From an uncultured Eubacteriales bacterium (GTDB lineage Bacteria > Bacillota > Clostridia > Monoglobales > Monoglobaceae): a stretch of DNA of 8,783 nt. Within the stretch, counting starts at the first letter, position 1; each line of letters opens with the position of its first letter. This document shows, one piece after another, positions 1-6,108 of this stretch. A program made the position numbers and the translations under genes. Below the pieces are notes generated by a model that saw only the letters and a program-made list of their open reading frames with translations, made no database searches and was not told the DNA's origin. The stretch is taken from positions 1-8,783 of the forward strand of contig URTH01000064.1 of assembly GCA_900550775.1 (NCBI GenBank), in the 5' to 3' direction.

Positions 1-1
1 A

Positions 2-604
2 AAGGACGAGGCCAATGCGAAAACGCTGTGCGAAGAAATCGGCGCGACCGCCCTCAAAGGCGATGTCGCAAGCCCCGCTGACGTTGACCGCATGTTTCAA
101 AGTATGCCCGGCATCGACGTTTTGGTCAACAACGCCGGGTTTGCGCAATTTCAATTTTTTGACGCACTCACGGACGAGGACTGGCAGCGCATGCTTGCAG
201 TCACGTTATCCGGCGCGTTTTATTGCATTCGCCGCGCGCTGCCGCACATGATTCATCAAAAGTCGGGCGCCATCGTGAATGTTTCCTCCATCTGGGGACT
301 GACCGGCGCAGCGTGTGAGGTCGCCTACTCCGCCGCCAAGGCCGGGCTGATCGGCATGACTAAGGCGCTTGCCAAGGAGGTCGGCCCCTCCGGCATCCGC
401 GTCAACTGTGTGGCGCCGGGCGTCATCGATACCGTGATGAACCAATCGCTCACCGCCGATACGCTGGAGCAGCTGTGCAGCGACACGCCGCTCGGCCGTC
501 TCGGCACGCCAAAAGACATTGCGGAGACGATTCTGTTTTTGTGCAAAGAGGACAGCTTTTTCACCGGCCAGGTGCTCAGCCCCAACGGCGGCCTTGTCAT
601 CTGA
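2..604 (+). CDS. Short-chain dehydrogenase/reductase (FabG-like SDR), 5' end outside window
   Basis: The reading frame is open from base 2, so the gene starts to the left of the window; 200 residues are visible and the N-terminal TGxxxGxG nucleotide-binding loop is missing. Visible SDR marks are GDV at residues 20-22, the NNAG motif at 43-46, the active-site serine in NVSS (Ser96), Tyr109 and Lys113 in the YxxxK motif, the AxGxIxT-like stretch (VAPGVIDT), and a C-terminal TGQ...NGG segment. Family members are NAD(P)H-dependent cytosolic oxidoreductases acting on carbonyl or hydroxyl groups; the substrate cannot be told from sequence. The helix alpha-4 Asn that completes the N-S-Y-K tetrad (usual context VNLxG) reads Thr here (VTLSG). 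It converges on the AraC-family gene and is followed by a hairpin terminator. FabG itself is possible, but the neighbours are not fatty-acid genes, so no symbol is given. Confidence 0.92.
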   Translation, partial: KDEANAKTLCEEIGATALKGDVASPADVDRMFQSMPGIDVLVNNAGFAQFQFFDALTDEDWQRMLAVTLSGAFYCIRRALPHMIHQKSGAIVNVSSIWGLTGAACEVAYSAAKAGLIGMTKALAKEVGPSGIRVNCVAPGVIDTVMNQSLTADTLEQLCSDTPLGRLGTPKDIAETILFLCKEDSFFTGQVLSPNGGLVI

Positions 605-628
605 AAAACGGGTTTAGCGACAATCTCA

Positions 629-656
629 GGCAGTGCAAAAATTTGCACTGCCTTTT
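629..656 (+). terminator. Rho-independent terminator of the SDR gene
   Basis: A perfect 11-bp stem (629-639 with 642-652) around a two-base centre is followed by TTTT at 653-656. It lies 25 bp after the SDR stop. Its right flank overlaps the stop codon of the convergent AraC-family gene. On the minus strand the hairpin is not followed by a T run, so it fits the SDR transcript best. Confidence 0.75.
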
Positions 657-1482
657 AAAATGCGTTGATTCGCCGAAACTCCTCCGGCGTCATGCCCTCC
701 GCCTTTTTAAAGACGGCGCAGAAGTAGCTGGGATCCTTAAAGCCGACGGCGGCGGCAACCTCCCGTACCTTGGGACAGTCCGCCGAGCAAAGATAGTATT
801 TTGCCATGTTCAGCCGAAGGTGAGTCAAATACTTGATCGGCGTGGTGTCATAAACCTGCTGAAACAGGCGGCACAGATGGTTGTTGGTGACCCCGATCAC
901 CTCGGCAAGGTCGCGCAGGCTAAGATCCTCTTTATATCGCATCTTCAGCGTTTCAATCACCGGCCGCAGCTTTTGGTACTTTTCGTTTTTGGACATGCCG
1001 CTCGGCTTTGCGGTGTCGTTGCGGCATTCTCCCATCTTAATTAAAAGCTTATACATCAGCATGGACGTCTTGATTTCCTTGTCGGGGTCCTCGCACCAGT
1101 ACATGTCCGACATGGCGCTGACCTGGACGTCAAAGCTGTTTAAATCGTGGATATGAAAGACCTCACTGTTGCCAAAGCCGAGATAGGTGATGATATCCTC
1201 CACCGCGCTGCCGTGAAAGACCACCCAGCGCACGCTCCACGGCTCGTTTTGGGCAAAATATTCATGCGGAATATCCGGGCGGAAGAAAAACGCGTCGCCC
1301 TGGGCAATCACATATTCCTGTTCTTCGATCCGTAAAATTCCGCTGCCGCCCGTGCAGTATAAAAGCTGGTAACTCTGAAATCCGCAGGGTCTTGTGATCG
1401 GATCCTGGCTTTTATGTCCGCCGATTCCCACGACGTAGATCGGCAAAAGCTTTGTCCTGTTAAGAAGTATCGGCAAAATCAT
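655..1482 (-). CDS. AraC-family transcriptional regulator with N-terminal cupin
   Basis: The product is a 275-residue, usual-length AraC/XylS-type one-component regulator. Residues about 35-90 form a cupin-like ligand-binding domain, with the typical GxGxL...GDxxFxxPxxPHxY pattern (GDAFFFRPDIPHEY at 62-75). Residues about 172-272 carry the two helix-turn-helix units: LRDLAEVIGVTNNHLCRLF, then VREVAAAVGFKDPSYFCAVFKK with the family's GFKDPSYF signature. The ATG at 1482 is supported by GGAGG at 1496-1492, nine bases upstream. Sugar-responsive family members behave this way, but the inducer here is unknown. It is divergent from the flavoprotein gene and convergent with the SDR; control of either or both is inference from position. 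Confidence 0.93.
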   Translation of the reverse strand: MILPILLNRTKLLPIYVVGIGGHKSQDPITRPCGFQSYQLLYCTGGSGILRIEEQEYVIAQGDAFFFRPDIPHEYFAQNEPWSVRWVVFHGSAVEDIITYLGFGNSEVFHIHDLNSFDVQVSAMSDMYWCEDPDKEIKTSMLMYKLLIKMGECRNDTAKPSGMSKNEKYQKLRPVIETLKMRYKEDLSLRDLAEVIGVTNNHLCRLFQQVYDTTPIKYLTHLRLNMAKYYLCSADCPKVREVAAAVGFKDPSYFCAVFKKAEGMTPEEFRRINAF

Positions 1483-1517
1483 TGTATCACGCCTCCGTCA
1501 TACCGCTTGATACCACT

Positions 1518-1546
1518 ATTATACGACAGTTTCGGTTTTTTTTCAA
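1518..1546 (-). promoter_or_regulatory. Sigma-A-type promoter for the AraC-family gene
   Basis: On the minus strand TTGAAA (1546-1541) is followed after exactly 17 bp by a perfect TATAAT (1523-1518). Transcription would start near 1511 and leave a leader of about 28 nt that includes the GGAGG ribosome site. Confidence 0.75.
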
Positions 1547-1587
1547 GCCTTGGCGCCGCTTTGTGCCAAAATCATGGAAAACGGGAG

Positions 1588-1603
1588 CAAAACGGCGGTT
1601 TTG
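1588..1603. promoter_or_regulatory. Short dyad just upstream of the flavoprotein promoter (possible operator)
   Basis: CAAAAC, GGCG, GTTTTG forms a perfect 6-bp inverted repeat that ends four bases before the -35 box of the flavoprotein promoter. Activators commonly bind at such a place, and an AraC-type gene lies next door. It is short and lies in A/T-run sequence, so chance is a real alternative; AraC proteins also usually bind direct rather than inverted repeats. Confidence 0.3.
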
Positions 1604-1606
1604 TTC

Positions 1607-1635
1607 TTGTTTTTTTGAAAATTGCATGGTATACT
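1607..1635 (+). promoter_or_regulatory. Sigma-A-type promoter with extended -10 for the flavoprotein gene
   Basis: TTGTTT (1607-1612), a 17-bp spacer and TATACT (1630-1635) preceded by TG at 1627-1628 make an extended -10 promoter. The predicted leader is about 58 nt and carries AAGGAGG at 1686-1692, eight bases before the ATG at 1701. Confidence 0.7.
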
Positions 1636-1700
1636 GAAAAAATAAGGCATACACTTTAAAGAAGCGTGCGTCAAATGACTGAAAAAAGGAGGACTTTTTT

Positions 1701-2330
1701 ATGAAAGTTTTACTGATTAACGGCAGTCCCAAGGAAAAGGGCTGCACCTATACCGCGCTGACCGAGGTTGCGGCAGCGCTAAGCGACTGCGGCATCGAGA
1801 CGGAAATTGTATCGGTGGGCGCAAAGCCGATCCAGGGCTGCATCGGCTGCGGCGGCTGCGCGGCGGCCGGAAACAACCGCTGCGTCTTTACCAATGACAG
1901 CGTCAACACCGTGATCGAAAAGGCCGAAACCGCCGACGCCTTTGTAGTCGGCACGCCGGTGCATTACGCGGCGGCGTCCGGGGCGATCACCGCTTTGATG
2001 GATCGCGTCTGTTATGCCGGCGGCAAGTATCTGCAATTCAAACCGGCCGCCTGTATCGCAAGCTGCCGCCGCGGCGGCGCAAGCGCAACGTACGATCAGA
2101 TCAACAAATATTTTGGGATTTTAAACATGCCGATTGTCTCCTCCAACTACTGGAACATGGTGCACGGCAACACGCCGGACGAGGTACGCCGTGACGAAGA
2201 GGGCATGCAGACCATGCGCCAGCTTGGACGGAACATGGCGTGGATTTTAAAGTGCATCGAGGCCGGAAAGGAAAACGGCGTCGCCATGCCCAAGACCGAG
2301 GCGAAAATCAAAACCAACTATATCCGCTAA
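1701..2330 (+). CDS. Flavodoxin-fold NAD(P)H-dependent oxidoreductase, iron-sulfur flavoprotein-like
   Basis: The product is a 209-residue cytosolic flavoprotein of the NADPH-dependent FMN reductase/iron-sulfur flavoprotein family. It opens with the FMN phosphate loop GSPKEKGCT (residues 8-16) after a first beta strand, and has the flavin-binding GTPVHYAAASG segment at 84-94. Four cysteines are spaced C47-x2-C50-x2-C53-x7-C61, the compact arrangement known for the [4Fe-4S] cluster of iron-sulfur flavoproteins, so electron transfer through a cluster as well as FMN is plausible (inference). The start is fixed by AAGGAGG eight bases upstream. It has its own extended -10 promoter and is divergent from the AraC-family regulator, which may control it. 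The physiological electron partner is unknown; a quinone, nitro-compound or redox-stress reductase role is possible. Confidence 0.9.
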   Translation: MKVLLINGSPKEKGCTYTALTEVAAALSDCGIETEIVSVGAKPIQGCIGCGGCAAAGNNRCVFTNDSVNTVIEKAETADAFVVGTPVHYAAASGAITALMDRVCYAGGKYLQFKPAACIASCRRGGASATYDQINKYFGILNMPIVSSNYWNMVHGNTPDEVRRDEEGMQTMRQLGRNMAWILKCIEAGKENGVAMPKTEAKIKTNYIR

Positions 2331-2462
2331 CCGCCTTTTGAGCACAAACCGGAGCGGCGCTTGAGCGTGGCGATAAACTCTTTTTTGCTTTGATCGCCGT
2401 CCCCTGTTCCGCCATGCCTACCAGGGCGGCACGGCAATGAAATTTTTCGCCGATTTTACGCC
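2331..2462. other. Gene-free spacer after the flavoprotein gene
   Basis: This stretch has no open frame with a ribosome site on either strand. It contains weak stems only: GGCGAT (2369-2374) with ATCGCC (2393-2398) around an 18-nt loop holding T6, and an imperfect GC-rich fold over about 2396-2435. Neither is convincing as a terminator or riboswitch. Together with the inverted repeat and terminator that follow, it makes up a 318-bp gap between genes. Confidence 0.5.
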
Positions 2463-2557
2463 GTTTTCGGCAAGATATTGCAACGTTGCCGCAACGGGCG
2501 CGGCGGCGGATTTATGGGCGAAGGGCAATTGATTCAAAGCAATATCTTGCTGAAAAC
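2463..2557. repeat. 19-bp inverted repeat pair enclosing 57 nt
   Basis: The left arm GTTTTCGGCAAGATATTGC (2463-2481) is the reverse complement of 2539-2557 at 18 of 19 positions. The 57-nt interior includes a small perfect stem, CGTTG-CCG-CAACG (2484-2496). The right arm is followed within three bases by T6 (2561-2566). It could be a structured RNA in the flavoprotein 3' untranslated region, a long-loop terminator, or a tiny non-autonomous mobile element with terminal inverted repeats. No clear target duplication flanks it. Confidence 0.6.
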
Positions 2558-2577
2558 TGGTTTTTTGAGCGCAAAAG

Positions 2578-2604
2578 AGCGCCGACCGCTGGGTCGGCGC
2601 TTTT
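2578..2604. terminator. Bidirectional terminator between the flavoprotein gene and mgsA
   Basis: A perfect 10-bp GC-rich stem (2578-2587 with 2592-2601) with a GCTG loop is followed on the plus strand by TTTGATTCTTT. On the minus strand it is followed by a T-rich run (complement of the AAAA at 2573-2576). It lies between two convergent genes and can serve both. Confidence 0.85.
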
Positions 2605-2648
2605 GATTCTTTATGAAATTAAGCAAATATTATATTCCGCCAAATATT

Positions 2649-3062
2649 TTAGCGGTCTTTATTCTTCGGGTTGACGATATCGCGCCAGCCGAGGTCGCCG
2701 CGCGCGATTCCCATAATCAACACCTCCGCCGTGGCGACATTGGTCGCAAGCGGAATATTATGCACATCGCAAAGCCGAAACAGTGCGGAAACATCCGGCT
2801 CGTGCGGCTGTGCGGTCAGCGGATCCCTGAAAAACAAAACCGCATCAATCTCATTATAGGCGATTCTGGCGCCGATCTGCTGGTCGCCGCCCTCCGGCCC
2901 GGACAAAAACTTGCTGATAGGAAGGCCGGTTGCCTCTGCAACCACGCTGCCCGTTGTTCCTGTTGCACACAAGCTATGTTGTTTTAAAATCCCACTGTAA
3001 GCAATGCAAAAGTCAACCATTAACTCTTTTTTCTTATCATGTGCAATCAGTGCTATGTTCAT
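2649..3062 (-). CDS. mgsA: Methylglyoxal synthase
   Basis: This cytosolic enzyme converts dihydroxyacetone phosphate to methylglyoxal and phosphate, a bypass of lower glycolysis that relieves sugar-phosphate build-up. From the ATG at 3062 it has 137 residues, the length of the Bacillus enzyme. Visible family marks are [10 protein letters not shown] at 3-12, the phosphate-binding TGTTG at 34-38, the catalytic GGDQQIGA with Asp60 at 58-65, [14 protein letters not shown] at 77-90, and the ATNVATAE segment at 106-113. The start is chosen because GGAGG (3076-3072) sits nine bases upstream; an in-frame ATG at 3107 has no ribosome site and would add 15 residues unlike the family. It has its own promoter and lies downstream of mrdA in the same direction. 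Confidence 0.96.
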   Translation of the reverse strand: MNIALIAHDKKKELMVDFCIAYSGILKQHSLCATGTTGSVVAEATGLPISKFLSGPEGGDQQIGARIAYNEIDAVLFFRDPLTAQPHEPDVSALFRLCDVHNIPLATNVATAEVLIMGIARGDLGWRDIVNPKNKDR

Positions 3063-3071
3063 GTAAAACTC

Positions 3072-3076
3072 CCTCC
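3072..3076 (-). promoter_or_regulatory. Ribosome binding site that decides the mgsA start
   Basis: GGAGG on the minus strand, inside GGGAGGGAG, stands nine bases before the ATG at 3062. It lies inside the longer frame from the upstream ATG at 3107, which lacks such a site, so translation from 3062 is favoured. Confidence 0.8.
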
Positions 3077-3177
3077 CGATCAAGTGATACAAGGTTCGTA
3101 TCTCCATGATATTCTATCTTTTATTGGAAAAAGCAGAAAATCCGCTTCCACAATCAATTGAAATTTCTACCTTTTTT

Positions 3178-3206
3178 ATCATATCATACAAATAGACAAA
3201 AGTCAA
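3178..3206 (-). promoter_or_regulatory. Sigma-A-type promoter for mgsA
   Basis: On the minus strand TTGACT (3206-3201) is followed after 17 bp by TATGAT (3183-3178). A second TATGAT overlaps five bases upstream but would be spaced only 12 bp. The predicted leader is about 108 nt. No convincing terminator separates mrdA from this promoter, so some read-through from the mre operon is possible. Confidence 0.75.
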
Positions 3207-3272
3207 AGGGATTTTTCATATTTTTTTAGATATTATCATGATTTCCATATTTTGGATAATTGATACGTCTTT

Positions 3273-5588
3273 TTAGAGGGTTCCGCTGCCGCTCGGATCG
3301 GCCGTATTTTCCGGCTCGGTCGATGCATCGGGCGCCTTGCCGCGCTCGGTCGGTGCGGCACTGCGGCTGGGCGATGCGGTGGTGGTTGATTTCCGTGATT
3401 TGGCCGAGGCCGACGGCGATGCCGTCTCTTCGCTGCTATCCGCCGCATCATCGGTCTTTTTCTTCGCCGCGGCCGCCTCCGGGTTTGCCCGCTCCTCTTT
3501 CAGCTGCATATAGGCGTCAAAGACGTCCCTTGCCACCCGTGCGGCATAGGTGCTGGACGCACCGTGCTCAATCACCACGGCAACCACGATTTCCGGGTTC
3601 TCATACGGGGCAAAGCCGACAAACAACACGTTATCCGCGCCGTCCGGCACCTCTGCCGTACCCGTCTTTCCGGCCGCCTTGTATTTGCTGCCGGCAAAGG
3701 CGCTGCGCGCCGTACCGTTGGTTACCACCTGCCGCATACCGCTTGTCACCTTATCAAAGGTCGAATCCGCGATGACGTGCTCCGCCATGACCTCCGGCTC
3801 GTTGTGATAGACCACCTCGCGCGTGTCATAGTTGACAATATCGTTCACCAGATGCAGACGATAGCGCACGCCGCGGTTGAGCAAGGTTGCGATATAGTTT
3901 GCCAGCTGCGCCGGTGTAAACAGGTTATCCGACTGGCCGATTGCGGCCTGAATCACATCGCCGGGGTACCACGTTCCGCCGGTTTCCTCCCGATGCTTGG
4001 GGCTTGCCATCAGCCCCTTGCTCTCCGGCAGCTCAATGCCGGTCGATTCGCCAAGGCCGTACTCCGCCGCGTACTCATCCAGCTTGTCGATGCCGACCAG
4101 GCGTCCCACCTCATAAAAGAAGTAGTTACACGATACGCCCAGCGCCTCGGAAACCTCGATGGTTCCGTGCGTTGCACCGCTGGAGGAATAGATCAGACAG
4201 GTCGGCTGATAGGATTTAAAGTAGGTGTACTTTCCCTTATCGGTGATATAGGTGTCCGGCTGAATCACGCCGGTCTCCAGCCCGGCAATCGCCGTCAGCG
4301 GCTTGAAGGTTGAACCGGGTGAATAGGTGCCGGACAGCACACGGTTAAAGAGCGGCTTGGATTTCGCCTGTACCAGCGTTTCATAGTCCTCGTCAAAGGT
4401 GGCCGGGTCATAGTTCGGGTAGGAGGCAAGCGCCAGCACTTCGCCGGTGCCCGGCACAATCGCAATCGCGCCGCCGGCGCCGCTGCGGCCCACCGCCGCC
4501 GTGATGTTTTCCCGGAGCGATTTTTCCATCGCCTGCTGCAATTCCAAATCCAGGGTGAGCCTTGCAAAGTTGCCCGGCTCCACCTTTTGGCTCTGCAAGA
4601 TCTCGGTCACGCCGCCGTCACGGGACATTGAAACGCTCTTATAGCCGTCTTTTCCCTTTAAATACGGCTCCAACACCTTTTCCAGGCCGTCTTTTCCGAT
4701 GATGTCGTTCATGCCGTAGCCCTTATCTTTCAGCTCCTGATATTCTTCTGCATAAATTTTGCCGGTACGTCCCAAAATGTGTGCCGCGCTCTTTCCGGCG
4801 GCAAACACGCGGATCGGCTCGATCTCTACCTCAACACCGGGAAAATCGGCCGACTGTTCCTTGACCGACTGCAGCACGGTCTCGTTGACATCACGCGCGA
4901 TGATATACGGATTCTGGGTGCTAAAGCCGCTCTTTTGCATATCATAGCGCACGCCGACAATCGTCAGCGCCTCTTTATCCGTATATTTGGCCGCCACCGC
5001 AAATTTACTGCGGTAATAGTCCACCACCTGCTGCGCCGTCTCATAGCTCTCCAGCTTGTTTTCCTTTTTCCACTGATCCAGCTTTTCCTGCCGCTTTGCG
5101 ATAAGGTCGGCCGCCGCCGCACTGTCAACCTCGGCAGCGCTTTCCTCCTCATCCTTCTCCTCCGTCAGGCGCACCGCCGTTCTGTCCTTTTTGGCCTCCT
5201 CCCACTGGGTATCGGTAAAGCCCCAGGTCTTATTCCGCTCGGAATAAAAAATGGGAAAATCCGTCTCCAGTGTGCCGCCGTTTTCGGTGATCAGGCGGCT
5301 GACGTCCACAATCTCCTGATTGAGTGCGTCATCGCTAAGGCCGATGCTTTGAAACTGAATCACGTATCCCTGGCGGTTGGCAACAAACGCGCGGTCATAA
5401 CGATCTAAGATCTCACCGCGCGGCGCCTTGACCGGATAGGCGCGCACCAGCCTCTGCTGCGCCTGCTCCCGATACGCCGCACCGTTTACGATTTGCAGCT
5501 GAAACAGCCGTATCACACAGGCCAGTATCATCACACATACCAGCCCCAGCAAAATCACGTAACGATAATTCGCGCTGCGTCCTTCCAT
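3273..5588 (-). CDS. mrdA: Penicillin-binding protein 2, elongasome transpeptidase
   Basis: This class B PBP (771 residues) cross-links peptidoglycan during side-wall elongation, normally together with RodA and MreBCD. A single membrane anchor spans residues about 11-30, with the rest outside the cell. The N-terminal dimerisation region begins with the RGEILDRYDR motif (57-66). The transpeptidase domain has Ser426 in STFK, Ser486-Cys-Asn488 as the SxN motif, and Lys641-Thr-Gly-Thr as the KTG motif, so all three catalytic motifs are intact. A charged insert (about 130-185) lies in the N-terminal region. The last 75 residues are Ala/Ser/Thr/Pro/Lys-rich and disordered-looking; no PASTA domain is present. 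A GGGTGAG ribosome site lies just before the ATG, and the gene starts 19 bp after mreD. SpoVD/FtsI-type PBPs were considered, but the mreCD context favours MrdA. Confidence 0.95.
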   Translation of the reverse strand: MEGRSANYRYVILLGLVCVMILACVIRLFQLQIVNGAAYREQAQQRLVRAYPVKAPRGEILDRYDRAFVANRQGYVIQFQSIGLSDDALNQEIVDVSRLITENGGTLETDFPIFYSERNKTWGFTDTQWEEAKKDRTAVRLTEEKDEEESAAEVDSAAAADLIAKRQEKLDQWKKENKLESYETAQQVVDYYRSKFAVAAKYTDKEALTIVGVRYDMQKSGFSTQNPYIIARDVNETVLQSVKEQSADFPGVEVEIEPIRVFAAGKSAAHILGRTGKIYAEEYQELKDKGYGMNDIIGKDGLEKVLEPYLKGKDGYKSVSMSRDGGVTEILQSQKVEPGNFARLTLDLELQQAMEKSLRENITAAVGRSGAGGAIAIVPGTGEVLALASYPNYDPATFDEDYETLVQAKSKPLFNRVLSGTYSPGSTFKPLTAIAGLETGVIQPDTYITDKGKYTYFKSYQPTCLIYSSSGATHGTIEVSEALGVSCNYFFYEVGRLVGIDKLDEYAAEYGLGESTGIELPESKGLMASPKHREETGGTWYPGDVIQAAIGQSDNLFTPAQLANYIATLLNRGVRYRLHLVNDIVNYDTREVVYHNEPEVMAEHVIADSTFDKVTSGMRQVVTNGTARSAFAGSKYKAAGKTGTAEVPDGADNVLFVGFAPYENPEIVVAVVIEHGASSTYAARVARDVFDAYMQLKEERANPEAAAAKKKTDDAADSSEETASPSASAKSRKSTTTASPSRSAAPTERGKAPDASTEPENTADPSGSGTL

Positions 5589-5607
5589 ATTCTCACCCGT
5601 CTTTGTC

Positions 5608-6108
5608 TTATGAAATTTGTTTCATCTTAAATAACTTCATCGAGGCCACCATCGGAAAGCTCAGCAGCCAGCCGATCAGGCCGCTGTATACGCCCTCCGG
5701 AACGGCAATCCGCAGCATCGCCGTCCAAAAGGGAACGCTGCCGCCGGTCATGAGGATGGCCGCCGCATAGACCACTGCCGCCAAAACCGTACCGACCGCG
5801 ATCGCGCCCATTGCGGCGATCCGCTTTGCACCGCTGAAAAAGTGCTGACCCAAAACACCGGCGCCAAAGCCAAGATACAGGCCGCAAAGGCTGCTGACGC
5901 CGATCAGCCGTCCGATTAAGATATCGTACACCAGACCAAACACGATGCCGCAAACGGCACCCTCGGTCTTGCCGCGATAGAGGCCGATCAGAACGATAAA
6001 GGCATAAAAGAGGTTCGGCGCAATGGAAAAGACGGCGATTCCGCTCCCCAAAGTCGGCTGCAAAACCGCAAGCAGGATCAGCCATAGGAGATAAAATAAA
6101 ATCCGCAT
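5608..6108 (-). CDS. mreD: Rod shape-determining membrane protein MreD
   Basis: This 166-residue, very hydrophobic protein has about five to six membrane segments (about 3-21, 29-44, 49-66, 72-88, 95-120, 138-157). It has the family's short N-terminal helix followed by a QPTLG turn, and a PNLFYAFIVLIGLYRGKTEGAVCG-like region that is typical of MreD. It bridges MreC and the PBP2/RodA machinery in the membrane. The ATG at 6108 is chosen because it overlaps the mreC stop as TGATG, a classic translational-coupling arrangement; a TTG one codon upstream is the alternative. The mrdA gene follows after 19 bp, so the three genes form one operon. Confidence 0.93.
   Translation of the reverse strand: MRILFYLLWLILLAVLQPTLGSGIAVFSIAPNLFYAFIVLIGLYRGKTEGAVCGIVFGLVYDILIGRLIGVSSLCGLYLGFGAGVLGQHFFSGAKRIAAMGAIAVGTVLAAVVYAAAILMTGGSVPFWTAMLRIAVPEGVYSGLIGWLLSFPMVASMKLFKMKQIS

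Noticed and set aside
2369..2435. Hairpins just after the flavoprotein gene as its terminator or a riboswitch
   Set aside because: Stems are short or interrupted with long loops, and the T6 lies inside a loop; the convincing terminator is at 2578-2604.
2486..2674. Small 62-codon frame in the gap before mgsA
   Set aside because: It runs through the inverted repeat and the terminator, has no ribosome site and no family resemblance.
2649..3107. Longer mgsA starting at the ATG at 3107 (152 residues, the length of the E. coli enzyme)
   Set aside because: The extra 15 residues do not resemble the family, there is no ribosome site before 3107, and GGAGG stands at the right distance before 3062.
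3207..3272. Terminator after mrdA
   Set aside because: Only a weak A/T-rich stem (ATTATC with GATAAT) is present, and it is not followed by a T run on the minus strand.
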